Shown: positions 33,420 through 45,508, counted from the first letter of the stretch. The stretch: 64,000 nucleotides of DNA from Cryptomeria japonica (GCF_030272615.1 NC_081413.1:608568209-608632208), one strand, 5' to 3'. Notes: generated by a model from the sequence alone, not told the origin. A program made the numbers and translations.

Positions 33420-34031
33420 ATGGGTCTGAGAATTATCCAGTGCGCCCTTCCCCGCCAAACCGTAAGAGTGATCCAACCAGACGGCCAAATCAGGCAATTT
33501 CTCTTACCCATTACAGTTTCAGAGCTCCTTATCTTACATCCTCATCACTATGTTAGCCAAGCTAAAGCTAAGGCGGCCACTGGTAAGAGAAAATCAGCCA
33601 TTCTGCCCCTTGACACCCATCTAGAGAGTGGGGGAATCTACATTTTGCTTCCTCTGCCACGCCTCTTCCCCTGTTCTTCTTCATCCTCCTCTTCTTCTTT
33701 CCCCTTTTCTTCTTCCTCTTCTTGTACTTGTTTTCAGGAGCTTGCTTTTCTACATTCTGGATTTGTGCTGAAGCGCCCCTGGAGCATTGTGAGCCCCTCT
33801 GGACAAGGGCCCCTGAAGATATCAGAGGGCGGGACTGTTGTGGGTGTGAAGCCCAGGAGGCTTTGGGAGCCTGCGCTGGATGTGATAATGGAGAACCGCC
33901 TGCTGTTGCAGACCAAGGAGGAGGAACTCTCTGCACTCAAGAAGAAGAACAGAGACAAGGCTAAAAATGGTCTTCAAAAGGGTGGGGACAAGAAGGGCTG
34001 GATCTTTCATGCAAAAGGGATTAAGTCCTGA
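33420..34031 (+). CDS. DUF4228/PADRE-type plant protein, 203 aa, single exon
   Basis: The family consists of small plant-specific proteins, many induced by pathogen or abiotic stress; no biochemical reaction is established. The N-terminal domain is visible: MGLRIIQCALPRQTVRVIQP (1-20), DGQIRQF (21-27), TVSELLILHPHHYV (32-45), AILPLDTHLESGGIYILLPL (60-79). The start at 33420 is chosen because family members begin MG and the core starts at once; the frame is open to an earlier ATG at 33312, but the 36 extra residues look like leader. Gly2 would allow N-myristoylation. A Ser-rich low-complexity stretch follows (86-101), then LWEPALDVIMENRLL (149-163), like the family's C-terminal helix motif, and a Lys/Glu-rich tail. 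The frame is intact and composition is GC-richer than the flanks. It is the only complete host gene I see; length fits the family (about 150-250 aa). Confidence 0.85.
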   Translation: MGLRIIQCALPRQTVRVIQPDGQIRQFLLPITVSELLILHPHHYVSQAKAKAATGKRKSAILPLDTHLESGGIYILLPLPRLFPCSSSSSSSSFPFSSSSSCTCFQELAFLHSGFVLKRPWSIVSPSGQGPLKISEGGTVVGVKPRRLWEPALDVIMENRLLLQTKEEELSALKKKNRDKAKNGLQKGGDKKGWIFHAKGIKS

Positions 34032-37000
34032 GAATTGTTTTGGGGATCTTTATTCCTGGGAAACAAAGGAACCCACTGAAGATTATTTGTTGGTAATGCT
34101 GGTTTTCACAGGAATCTGAGGCGGTTTGTTTCTCTGTATGCAAGTTAAAATTCTTGGAATTTGATTAACAGTATGTGGGTTGTAGCAGTGTAAAATTGTA
34201 GTCAACATACTGGATTTTTAGTGGGTGGGTTGAGAAATCAAGGATTTAAATGGCCCAGACCCACATTATACAGGTGGGCCGTTCTTGTGAGTGCTCTGTT
34301 GCTGTCAGTAACACTGTATGTGTTTTGATGTATGATGATGATCATGCTGCACACTGAGCTTCAAGAATGATTCTTTGTGCATCAATGGAGATCCAGCCGC
34401 TATTGGGGCTCTCTCCTCTGTGTTTTTCAGGCAGCAGACATGGCTTACAGATGTAAAGCCCAACTGGATTGATATCCTTTCTCCAAATTCTAAACAAATT
34501 AGACAAGAATTCTTGCTGTTTACGTCTAGTTATTAACTGAATTTTTCTTTTTTTTTCTGGGTAAATTGAAAAAAGGGTTTTTTTATCCATAAAGTTAACT
34601 TTATGCTTTTTGTTGTGTTTTGGACTTCTCCATGTCAAGTTACTAATGAGACCAATGAATTTTTGGAATGGACATATACCACATTGATAATGACTTAACA
34701 AGCTATACATACAGCCAGTTTTGACAGTCTCATGGTTATTTGTGATTACAGTGCTCCAAGTCCTCTTGCCTATGCGTATGGTTTGGTTTCTTTGCAGAGG
34801 GGTGCTCCAAGCTCCATGAATCTCTCTTCTCAACTATTTGTGTAGTTCAGAATCGGCTTGTTTAAGTTAGATTTGATTTTTTTTTTAATTTCTTCTGTTT
34901 TAGATACATCCCATGGTGTTTTTGGAATGGAAATGATAGGAAATGTGGAGATTCATTTTAGGGATGGTAGCGGATGTGGCTTTTTCTTGTTTATAGTAAT
35001 TATAGTAATTATAAAGATATGAAATATAAATTATTCATATTATAAGTTATTTATCATATTTTATTAAATAACAATATTGCATAATATTAGAGTTGAATTG
35101 AGAATTCACGAGTAGATATGCAAAGTAGTGATGTTTTTATTGTCAATGTATACATACCACAATACTGAAAGACTACAACTAAAAGTAACAAAATGTAGAA
35201 AATTTTAAGAACAATACATTATACAAAACTAAATCTATCATTTCTACACCTTATCACCTTATTTTTGTTTGTAGCCTAAATCTAAGTCAATTGTAGTGTG
35301 AGGGATAACCCCATCAAATGAAATCCCAACCAATCCCTTATGTCTCTTCTACTACTCAATCTATGTAGCATTTTTGAAACCAAAACTCTAACATGGGCAA
35401 TCGAGGATAGTATAGAGTTACTGGATCTTAAAGTTGCAAAGTACTATGCATATGCCTACCAACCTCTCTCATTGAGAGGCAAATACATTTCTCTTATTTG
35501 AATGAATGAAGTTATATGAACTAATTCCACTCTATAAGAGGCGAATCAACTACTTGTGAAAAGAAGTGAGAGACTAGCATCCTAAACTCTTTTAGCATTC
35601 TTACCATATCATGTCCACCATCTGATAGGGTCAAGCCATTGTTGTTGAAGTATAGTTATCTTTAAAGTGTTCTACATCTTTTGAAGGGTCTTAACCCTTT
35701 TTTAACTTATTAATCTTTAGGAAGCATTTTCTCAGCTCTTGTTGCATATCATTTGGGATTTAGAGTATAGGTTACTATGTAAGCAAAGTCTTCATAATGT
35801 TCTACTATCACATCACAATAAGCAAGGCTGCTATGAAGTGTTTGTTTTATTTGACCAAGTATGTTGTTGAACGCCTTGTAAATCTCTTGAAGACACCAAG
35901 AGAGTATGTAACAACATATCTATACTTTGTGGTTTTTTTAACGATATAACTTTATCAATTGGAAAAATCTTTGAATTAGCCAAGTTTGGTGAATATGATG
36001 CAATGGTTGGGGAGAAAATTGCTAGGAATTTATGATTTATTGGTCCGAAATGTTTTAAATCATCATTAAGATATTTATGAAGATTTATATTAAAATATTT
36101 TTGCTGCAACAGACTATGCATTTTTATTACAGAATTTTCTAGAATTTTGGATGCATGTTTCAGTTAATCAACATATTTGTCAATACCATTTAAATTCCAC
36201 CTTATACAAGGATCAATTCTTCCATCACTATTATAAATCCGTTTAAGACAAGAATATGAAATAAGGTTAACAACACACAGATAAAGTGATACAAACCAAA
36301 TCTTATACCTTGAATCACCTTGATCCTCTGTTTGAGCGAAAATGGAGTGCACCCCTCTTTGCTTGATGTGCTCACAAAATGATTGATTGATAGTTGTAGA
36401 TTCTAATGTGGATTGCTAAACCAACATAATAATAGTATAAATGAAAGATTTTTGAAGGAAAATGAGCAACATAAATTTACTAGCAAGTGGATTGATTAAA
36501 ATGATAATGAAGGATTCAATTTATAATTTTTTGGTGTGATGAATAGAGGACTAAGATGTAGTGTGAGAAGGAGGGTTGAGTTTGAGTGAGAAAATAGAGG
36601 CTTAGCCTTGCGTTAAGTGTCACAAGGGGAGGCTTGGGAAGATAACATGTGGTACAACAAAGAGGGCTAGGTGTGTTTACGCATCTGAGCACACATAAGG
36701 AGTTTTGCAAGGTTGACAAGTGGGGAAGTTTTGCCAAGTGTAAAAGGAGAGGGAATCTAGAAGAGTGACAATGAGGTAGAAAGGAGAAAGTGTAGGGTGG
36801 CTATAAATGTGTGGGAGAATCTCACACTTGTAAGCAACCAATGAGTGTCAAGTCAAAAAATGAGGTTAAGGGTGATGGAGACCTATGCATGCTCACACTT
36901 GTTAGCATTGAAGAAGGAACATTTGTCACATGGTGGCAAGTTTGAGGATTTGGGAGAACATTATATTAGAGAACATACTAATGAGATTTGTGTCAAGATT

Positions 37001-37256
37001 AATTAATTAATCGGTATTAGAAGAATTATTGAATGGAGACTATGGTTGAATTAACTAAATTAATTAACTTTTGAAGAAAGGGGAAACATAATTAATTAAA
37101 GATAATATAATTAATTGTAGGGATTAATATTAATGTTTAATTATTTAATCGTTTACAAGAAATTAGAAAGGAGGTGAGTTATAAAGATAATTAATTAAAT
37201 ATATATTTAATTCATTATATAACGGGTGGTCAATTTTGAGGTGTCTAAATTTTGCC
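34032..37256. other. 3' flank of the gene and AT-rich intergenic DNA
   Basis: The first ~300 bases are probably 3' UTR of the DUF4228-type gene. No other gene was recognised; a 163-codon open frame at 34342-34833 (- strand) has no familiar motif and non-coding composition. Sequence from about 36.5 to 37.25 kb is richer in G on the + strand and ends with ATTAATTAA-rich repeats; it may be LTR-derived, but no termini were found. Confidence 0.4.
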
Positions 37257-37274
37257 CCTCTTTGATATGATGTT
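37257..37274. repeat. Left target-site duplication of the ORF1-only LINE
   Basis: CCTCTTTGATATGATGTT is repeated exactly at 38886-38903, an 18-bp direct repeat flanking the element. Confidence 0.92.
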
Positions 37275-38885
37275 TTTTATTAAGGAAAAACAAGTTTTTA
37301 AGGGACCAGAAACCCTATACAAGACAGGTTTTAGAAGGACCTGCAACCCGAACTGAAAGATAAACTTGAAAGTCCACTCAAAGAAACAGAACACAAAAGA
37401 GACTCGGCACAACCAATCAAAAGAAGGGGAACAACATACCCCCACCAAAAACCAACAGGTTGCAAAAAATCAGCAGCCCTAACCCAACCAGGAAGGATCA
37501 AGAATTTGTCCTACCCTTGTGGGATCGAAGGGTCATATCAAAAGATGACTGGGACAATTTAGATTTTTTACTTTTAACAGTAATCCATCCCTCCTCAACC
37601 CTAGCAGCAACCTTTTGCCAAGAGGATGGGTCCAGAATAGAGGACCTCCCATCATCAGGAGGAACAAAGCTAGCATCCAAAGAGGCAGGGACAACAGAAG
37701 ATCGAACAACAATCTGGGACATGGGAGGGTCATCCATCAAAGAAGAAGATCCAACATTTTTCAAACGATTAGTCGGGATGCCACCGCAAGCATCCACACA
37801 TTTCTGAGGAACAGAGGCAGCAACTAGAGGCGCAATACCATCGACCTGAGGAACCTGTGCCACCACCTCGGAGAAGCTTTTCTTTTTAACAAAATAGTGT
37901 TCAGAGGATGCACCCTTCCACCAAGAAGCAGATCTTTTTTTCTTTTTATCTGTTTCACACCGTGCAACAACATGTCCAGTCTGGAAGCACTTTCGACATC
38001 TAAAGGGGATACCTTCAAAGTCAAGCGGTTGGACCCAAGATCCCAAGGAAGATTCAATCTCTAACTCAGCTGGAAGCCCTTTAGAGACATCAATGTTAAC
38101 CACAATCCGAGCATAAGTAGAATGATAAATTTGGAAAGAATCCTTATCAATCATTAGGAATTTGCCTAAAGCCTCCCCCACTTCCTCTAGAAGAGAGTCC
38201 GTCCATAGATGAAGGGGAAGGTTAGGGAGCCTAACCCAAATAGGAATCTCATTAAATGAATCAGTAGATGGGTTAAAACCCGAGAACTAGGGTTTAACCA
38301 TCAAAACAAATTTGTCCTCCCAGCTGAAAGGATTAATATCTACGATTATCGATCTATCCTCTGCATATTCAAATTCAGCAATGAAAAAACCCTTGGCTGA
38401 AGGAAAAATGTTAACTGAACCTTTTATGATCGGTTCCCATCTTTGGGAAATCCAAGTGTGTAGCTAAGGAAGGCTTGGCCAAAAACCCCGAAACCTGCAA
38501 ATCAGACCATGAGCTTCAAACATAGAGGAAGTGTGGATGATCTCCATATTAGTATCAACAGACACCTTGAAAACCAAAGGTTTGCACATAGTAACAGCCA
38601 CAGGCCCCAAGCCACGGGCATCGGCAGCAGAGGGCGTTGGATGCATCGTATCACCATTCTCAGAGGAAACCTCCGCAGAGCCCCCATTCACAACACCAGG
38701 CAAAGCAGTCTCACCAGCCGCACTAGGGGGAACAGGGGGCTGGACGACATCACCAGCCGACCTTAGGGAAGACGGCTTCGCAGCAACAGACGGCCTTAGT
38801 GCAGCGGCGATGACAGACGCATACGGCCTTAGGGCAACGACGGTGGCAGATGCAGACGACATCGCTAAAGGCTTTGGTCACATAT
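37275..38885 (-). mobile_element. ORF1-only non-autonomous LINE ('half-LINE'), 1.6 kb
   Basis: A complete retroposed unit between perfect 18-bp direct repeats. On the - strand it begins 23 nt before an ATG, encodes one ORF1-type protein (DUF4283-like domain plus CCHC knuckle), has a ~220-nt 3' UTR and ends TTGTTTTTCCTTAATAAAA. The 3' end matches the tail of the + strand LINE near 5.07-5.11 kb. There is no endonuclease, RT or RNase H and no room for them. It therefore looks like an element mobilised by a LINE's ORF2 in trans, comparable in organisation to mammalian HAL1. A single-copy product of ORF2 deletion before retroposition is the alternative. Confidence 0.82.
37498..38862 (-). pseudogene. 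LINE ORF1-type protein (DUF4283-like, CCHC knuckle), two nonsense codons
   Basis: One continuous frame of 454 codons with two internal TAG codons (38464-38466, 38287-38289), the second where Trp is expected. The N-terminus is Ala/Ser/Pro-rich and GC-rich (MSSASATVVALRPYASVIAA). The DUF4283-like domain follows: LICRFRGFWPSLP, LHTWISQRWEPIIKGSVNIF, GFFIAEFEYAEDRSI, IPIWVRLPNLPLHLWTDSLL, LGKFLMIDKDSF and YARIVVNIDVSKGLP, then the knuckle CRKCFQTGHVVARC (CX2CX4HX4C complete). The C-terminal 190 residues are low in known motifs. It would bind the element's RNA. Only two point mutations break it, so it is relatively recent. It is of the same type as, but distinct from, the ORF1 at 9.3-11.1 kb. Confidence 0.88.
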
Positions 38886-38903
38886 CCTCTTTGATATGAT
38901 GTT
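38886..38903. repeat. Right target-site duplication of the ORF1-only LINE
   Basis: Exact copy of 37257-37274. Removing the element restores one continuous target sequence around it. Confidence 0.92.
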
Positions 38904-40249
38904 GCAAACAATGGAAGCGTTGTATAAAAGAAAATAAAAGCATGTCCTAGTTTATACTATCAATAGGCATGAAGATCATGATGATGGGGGAGATGTACAT
39001 GTGTGGGAGGGGATCATGATGATAGATTTGGATCAATGACATCAATGTAAGGAAATTAAGGTAGTTGAAAAACTTCCTACACTAATCTTGAGGGGAGGGT
39101 TATGCAAAAAAAATTCAAATCTTTACAACAATTATAGAAACTAAATAGAAATAAACATTCATACCATTCATACCACAACAATTATTTTTGTGGGGGGAAA
39201 CCCCTTCGAGAGAAAAGCACCATACTCTAAAATCCACCCAATATATTATTAAAAAAGAACATGATTACAATATAATTCTGGAGAAAAAATTCACAAGAGT
39301 ATCACCAACCAGAGATCCAAAGGAAACTCAACATGTATAAGAGTATTAACCACAACCTCCATCTCAAGCACCTAATATATAGGAGATACTATGCATGAAA
39401 CTATCAAATAGTAATTACAAAAAATTGAGCTAAAACCACCCAAAAAGTTGTGCCCAACTTATCTCCAATCAAAGATGCCATATAATGTGTCAAAACACAC
39501 AGCAACAAATGTAATTCCACCTTACAACTCTTTATTTCTATCATGTTTTCACATTTTCAATTCAATAGACCCAACTTTTAAAGGGCATAAATTTTAATTT
39601 GGGAGGCCAATTGACAACGTGTTTGAACTATTGGAAAGCTCATGTCTATCAAGCTACAAATAGCTTTTCTAGTTACATCCACTTACAATCCCAAAATTGG
39701 CCTCTAAGTGCCTCAAAATGACTTTCAAAGTTTTAAAAATGAAAACTTTAATATATTCAAATCTACACATGATCTTGGGTCAAAACTTTACCAAAATGTT
39801 TATTTGGCAATTTCACGATTTTAAAGAAAATTTTGGACCCATCTATGCTCAATTATAAATTACCATAAATAGTAAAATTTAGTAATTGCAAGGTTAAGGC
39901 ACCTTTTTCAAACAATCAAGAGAGGGATGAGGCATGGGTTAAGCGTAATCAATTGATAAATAAGAGAGACAAATTGTAGTTTGAGAAAGGCAAGTTGCAA
40001 GGAGCGCTAAACAAATCACAAGCAAAGAGGGATAGCTTAGTGGTAGAGTGTGACAAGCTATAGGGTGCTCTAGATATTAATAGGGTGAGGATGATAGCCT
40101 CCAAACCTAGTTGGATGTTGCTAAAAGGAGTTAGCTGCAACAAAATAATAGGAGGGAGGAGATAAAGGAGGGGGAGATTAGCCAGTAGTAGAGAGAGTGA
40201 GGTGATGGCAGAGAGTGATGCAACATACATATAGTTACAATAGGCTCAC
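38904..40249. other. Non-coding stretch before the gypsy remnant
   Basis: No gene recognised. A phrase on the - strand near 39185-39215 (TTCTCTCGAAGGGGTTTCCC) is LTR-like in character, but no termini or TSD were found. From about 39.9 kb the sequence may be degraded gypsy internal DNA. Confidence 0.4.
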
Positions 40250-40642
40250 TCTAACCTGATGATGCCTCAACCAAAGTTCAATATTCAAGAACTACACTAC
40301 ACCATACAAATCATCCAACAACTCATTGATCCTAGGAATAAGGGATTTTTTTCTTAATGGTCTTTTTATTTAGGGCATGGTAATCTATACACATACTCAA
40401 GGTCCCATCCTTCTTCACCAAGACAACTAAAGAAGAAAGGATCTCGAAGTGGGTCTAATGTGTCCCATATTCAATAACTCCTTGATGGATTTTTTTATTT
40501 CCTCCTTAAATTTCGTAGGGTGCCTATAGGGAGTAGTTATGACAAACTTAGAACCCTCCTCCAATTCAGTGACATGCTCAAACCCTCTATCAAATCTCAC
40601 TAGAGGAATCTCACTAAAGATTAGGTCATGCTTATCCAACAC
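40250..40642 (-). pseudogene. Ty3/gypsy reverse transcriptase N-terminal fragment
   Basis: The - strand reads HVTELEEGSKFVITTPYRHP, KFKEEIKKSIKELLNMGHIR and PTSRS, the conserved start of Ty3/gypsy RT. In other frames LVKKDGTLSMCIDYHALNKK and INELLDDLYGVV follow, and WLRHHQVRVS stands where SGYHQI is usual. The frame is lost after about 130 residues and the YxDD block is absent, so the RT is truncated. The protease and gag remains of the same element follow upstream. Confidence 0.85.
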
Positions 40643-40839
40643 TATCTAAATATCTACATGATAATGATTACTATTATCCATAGGGCCTTGGAAGAAACCA
40701 AACATTATGTTGCCCATGCCATGTCGCCATGTCTAAAAATAGTCTCCATTATCTTTGATGATACGATCTTGGGAGCACCATTGGACATACCTCTCAAAAC
40801 AACCTTCTTACCATCCACTCTTAACTTTAGCTCCATATT

Positions 40840-41130
40840 CTAAAAGTTTTGAGAGTAGTTTCTTAGTGAATGAAGCCAGTAGATGCCCAATATGGCATTT
40901 ATAACCCCTAAGTCCACTATGGAGAAATCATTGGTAACAATGTAAATTTCAAATGTAATGTTTAATTGAGGGGCTTGTTGGGTACAAGCCACATTAAACC
41001 CATCTGCCACCATTACATTAAATCCCTCAAAATTTCCAGTTTGCATTCCCTCTTAGCTACAAATGCTAAGTCTATGAAAGTATAATTTACCTCACTGTCC
41101 ACTAGAACTATCACACACTACCCCTGCAAG
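40840..41130 (-). pseudogene. Ty3/gypsy aspartic protease fragment
   Basis: The - strand gives VLVDSEVNYTFIDLAFVAKR, then after a frame change VMVADGFNVACTQQAPQLNI and FSIVDLGVINAILGIYWLHS. This matches the gypsy retropepsin layout of catalytic DSG, VADG and the VLGxxWL block. Here DSG is DSE, and stops break the frame, so it is inactive. It sits between the gag and RT remains in the expected gag-PR-RT order. Confidence 0.75.
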
Positions 41131-41179
41131 ACTCCACACACTCTAAAGGAATTAAATCTAGGGGTACTAGAGAGAGTAG

Positions 41180-41910
41180 CAATCATTCCACCCTTCACCT
41201 CCTTAGATGACTTCTCACCATCTCTCATATACTCATTATTTGAATCACTTTGTTCATTGCCCTAAATTCCTTATGCCTTTTCTTCCCCCTTAGTATTGCA
41301 GACTACCTTGATATAATGCACCTTACCCTTTCCTGAACACCTATGCCCTAGTTCCCAAGGCTCCCTATAGCTAAAACATAGTTTTTTTCTACATATTTCA
41401 TTACAGACTTCATCATCTAATTTGTCCTTTTTGGGTTAATTCTTCTAAAACGGTTTCTTATCCTTATCTTTCTTATCCGAGAATCTTTTGGACTGAAATT
41501 GACTTTTTGAATTAGAGGATTCAACGTCTCTTGCCTTTTTGATTGCTTCATGTAGTGTGGGTGGGTTTAGTGCCTTAATCCATCCTCTCGATAGATTAGA
41601 TAGTCCATCCATGAACAACATGATCGATCTCCTTTATGAAATATTAATTACCAAAACTGATCTCTCAATGTATACATCCACAAAACTCCACTTCTTAAGC
41701 TATACCAACTCCTTAAAGACAAGTTCAAGATCCTTTTTATCAAATCTATTAATCAACCTCTAAGTAAACTCCACATATGAATTAATCCGATCATGACCCA
41801 ATGTAACCATCTCATGATACCACCAATCATGAGCACTACCATCCAAGTGAATAGTTGCATACTTAATAACTTCATCTTTTGGCATGTGATTAAGCTAAAA
41901 GTACATATGT
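41180..41910 (-). pseudogene. Ty3/gypsy gag fragment
   Basis: The - strand reads MPKDEVIKYATIHLDGSAHD, WWYHEMVTLGHDRINSYVEF, a stop, RLINRFDKKDLELVFKELV and later CFSYREPWELGHRCSGKGK. This is the retrotransposon gag domain followed by a damaged zinc knuckle (CX2C has become CX2Y). Several stops are present. Homology is lost near 41.9 kb; no LTR or primer-binding site was recognised there, so the element is truncated at both ends. Confidence 0.75.
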
Positions 41911-43412
41911 ATACTTAATAAAAATGCATATGCAAGATAACAGAAAGGAATGAATACAAATTAAAGAGATCCTCTTATTTAAATTTCTATCATAGAAATA
42001 TAGAATTAATGCATTGCAGTTTTCGACCCGATACAAGCATTTACAACAGTCTGGAGTCTAGTTTCACCCACCGAACATATATCAATCAACAAGCATACAA
42101 GGGTATTCTGAAAGTACATTGAATATATGTGCAAAAACTTCCAAATGGCCAATTTAACTAAAAATAATGATGCCACAACCTTGTTGCTATCAAAGATACG
42201 TATAACGCCTTCCCCTCAGTACATGAAGTTCATATTTACTGTTGCAATCACTCAGATAGTCACTTGTGCCCCTACCCAACAGTTAAGTCAACACGTCCAA
42301 CAGATTGAGTCTTGTGACGGCTAGCAGTGTGCTATTTTTCCTCTTAAATCACTCAACCAGAGCATGCATCTTCACACCTCACACTCAGAGTGTTGTGCAG
42401 CTGGCATAAGAAAGGAATCGACCCTCTTAGAGTCTCTCATGCCACTACCAGTTTGATTATCATATTGCACTACCCAGTGTTATTTACCTCATGATGTCCA
42501 AGGCATATACTTCCAATAGTTATGTGCTTCCTTCTATGCAAGATGTATCCTCAGTATGATTTCCTCAAACTTAAATCCTCAGCATTGTCTGGAATATGGC
42601 GTCCAAATATGCAAACTATCAATGTGTGCATAAATCTTGAAAAGCTCTGAAAATTTGCCCCTGTAGGAACCTTCACAAATTTTAATTTCCAAAGGGTTAG
42701 GGTCCTTGAAGCTCTCAAATCCAATTAGAAGAAAAACAATCCAAACATACCAAATGAGCTTCAATAAAAATTCTTTTATAATAACCCCCAAAAACCTATA
42801 AAAGAACTTTTTGAATTCCTGCTCTTTTAACATTTAAATTCAAGAAATAAAGTGGCTTTATTATTCTTCTTTAAATATTTTACTTAAGTCACTTTAAAAT
42901 ACTTTATCAAACTAATTAAATAATGTTACCCATAAAAAGGTACTTTGTCAGATAATATTCAATAATTAAAATAAAAATGTTCCATTTTACCTAACTTTAG
43001 CCTATGAGAATTAAATAAGCCAATTAGTTTCTCTAAACTACTCCTCGAAATGGGACATTAGATCCCTCAAAACTTTAATTGAACATCTCCAAATAACTTG
43101 ATTGTGAGGAAATGTATGTATGAAACTTATAAAAAAATAGTCATTGGGTTGAGGACAACAATAAAATAACTTAGGGACTAGCCAACGTTCGAGTTCCCAT
43201 TGTTACAACTAATTACTTTAATAGCTTTGAGAAAGTTTGAAAGGGCTCGAGCCTTGTATAGCAACATAGCCAAAAGGTAGATGAAACATGCACCATGAGT
43301 AATGAGATAGACCAAACCACTCAACCAAACCAAAAAGAATTAGGTACAACTGCAACCAAATTGCCAAAAAAATTACAAACAAATGATAAAGTTGAGAATC
43401 TTGAGGTCCCAC
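41911..43412. other. Non-coding stretch, probably LTR-derived in part
   Basis: No gene recognised. 42.0-42.5 kb is less AT-rich and has long-LTR-like composition, but no TG...CA termini with duplicated flanks were found. Confidence 0.35.
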
Positions 43413-44259
43413 TTAGACGATACCAAACTTTGCACAAATTAGCTTCTCACCCAACACTCTAGCATGAGTTTGGGATAAAGATTTAGGAAGACCTTTCTTC
43501 ATCTTAACAATAGTCCAAGAGATATCCTTGATGTTCTTAGAACAAAGGGAAGCAAGGGGATTCCCTCTCAAAGAGCCCATCAACATGTGAAGAAGGAGCA
43601 ATAGAATGGAGGTGAAATGTGACCCACCCTCAACCACATGAGTAATCTAAAGATGATCTAAATCCGAAGGCAAAGAAAGTTGTGAGATTGGAGTTGGAGG
43701 TTCTTCAATAGGGTTCATTGGAGAAAACAAAGAAGGTCATGTCAGAGTCACATTTGAAGTTGAAGAATTGTACTCCTGAGAGGACTTGTCTTCCTAAGGG
43801 GAGCCATATGATGGAGAATCATGGCATGAATAGTAAACTAATCTTCGTTATCATTCTTCCACCAAGTAATTGTGTCCTTTCATCAAGAGAGAGGGCAATC
43901 TATAGCTAGATGGCTAATGGAAAAGTGCCATTTGCATTTAAAAGGGAGAACATTTGAATCAAGCAATTGAATATAAGACCTATGCGCCACCATCATAACC
44001 ACATCCATATGAAGAGGCTTGAGATGACAATGTCCTCTAGAATGTGAGAAAAAGTAAAGTACCCCATGTAGGAAGTAGAACTGTCAATCTTCAATAAGCA
44101 ACCAATTGAATTGCTTATGGCCTCATAGCATGAGACCTCCCAAAATTTGAGGGGGAGATTTGAGAGTCTAACCCACACTAGATGAAAATTTAGAGGCTCA
44201 GTAAGGGAGTTAAAGAAAGTTAACCAAGGCTCTATGAAGAGAGCTCTCCCCAAGACCAC
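43413..44259 (-). pseudogene. LINE ORF1-type fragment (DUF4283-like), heavily decayed
   Basis: The best part (44259-43993) reads FIEPWLTFFNSLTEPLNFHL, VWVRLSNLPLKFWE, ISNSIGCLLKIDSSTSYMGY, the DUF4283-like core also seen at 10.4 kb and 38.2 kb (VWVKLPGLPLEYW, IWVRLPNLPLHLW). Downstream, a KCKWHF...HLAIDCPL stretch may be what is left of the zinc knuckle. The last part (43637-43413) is open but unrecognised. There are several stops and frame changes, and no ORF2 lies next to it. It may be a second ORF1-only element, but no flanking direct repeat was found. Confidence 0.65.
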
Positions 44260-45200
44260 AACTTATCAAGGACTAAATTTTATTTTATCTAATATCAAAA
44301 TTTATTTTATCCACATGTATGTATGTATGATACACATAATTAGTATTTATTTATTTATTTCCTTTGTAGAGTATTATCAAAAGTTCTAATATCAAGTTAT
44401 ATTTCATCCACATGTATGTGTATATTAAATATAAATAGTTATTATTTTTATTTATGTTTTCCTTTATAGGGCATATTAAACAAATGGTGACACAAAGGAA
44501 CAAGGGAGAAGATTTGGATTGCAATATTAAGGCCAACCACAAGGATGACACTTCTATGTTTACAACAAAATCAAAAGATAGGTTGAGATGTCTAATTAAA
44601 TGATGCATTTCAAATATCTTATACAACAATTTTGCTTAAAGGATGTTAAAAGTTATGTTCATCATTATAAAACTTAACTAGAAGTCCACTTATAAGTGAC
44701 CTTGGTAGCGAAGGAGTTCAAAAGTTTTAATCAAGAGGATGTTATGATTACACATCTTTATTAAATATTCTATAAGATAAATAGAAAAACAATAACTTGA
44801 AACTTATTCCATGTGGGCTTCTACAAAATGGTATAAGTATAAATTATTAAACAATTGAATGATGTATTTAAGAATCTCATACAACAATATAAAGGATATT
44901 GAAAACTAATCATTATCATAAAACTTAATTACAAGTCTATATATAAATAGCCCTCATAGTGAAGGAGGTTAAAAAAATTAATTATAAGAATTTCATAACA
45001 CCCCTTTGTTGCATATTGTATAAAATATTCAAGAAACAATACCTTGAAAACTAATTCCTTCTGAGATTTTAAAGATGTCATATATCAAGTAAATAAACAC
45101 CTAAAATATATTTGATGTCAAAAACAAATAAAAAAAATAAAATTGAGCCAACATTTATTTTTTAAATATACATCAAAATTTTAAAATATCTATTAATATT
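44260..45200. other. AT-rich non-coding stretch
   Basis: No gene recognised. A loose duplication is visible: CATACAACAATATAAAGGAT (44879) resembles ATACAACAATTTTGCTTAAA (44620), both preceded by AAATGATG-like sequence and followed by similar text. TATGTATGTATG occurs near 44320. Confidence 0.45.
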
Positions 45201-45508
45201 TGTTAGTGTGAATATGGTTCTTTAGCCATCTAGTTCTTCATTAGCTAATTCTCCATTATAGCTCTCTTCACACTTAGTTAAGCTTACTTAAGGACTTTTT
45301 CACTTTAACCCACATTGGTTGTGTTTTTAGTCTCTTGGGTGGTAGGTGCTATATATACTCACCCATCACTCTCATATGGGCATTCTCATTTATTGTATGC
45401 TTTGCATTCTCTTGAGTTGAATACAATTTATTTAGCTCATATCTAATTTATGTTTTTGCTTTCCTTCATTCATTTGCTTCTTGGGTGGTTTTTCATCCAA
45501 ATCTTACA
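45201..45508 (+). repeat. 5' LTR of the outer element
   Basis: 308 bp, TGTTAGTGTG...ATCTTACA. It contains TATATATA near 45350, a likely TATA region. It aligns to the 3' LTR with roughly 25 or more differences plus indels in the last third, so it is clearly older than the inner element. Confidence 0.9.

Noticed and set aside
33568-34010. Antisense and alternative frames of 62-122 codons over the DUF4228-type gene
   Set aside because: Shadows of the GC-richer real coding frame.
34342-34833. 163-codon open frame on the - strand
   Set aside because: No recognised motif, no plausible regulatory context, and composition like the surrounding 3' flank.
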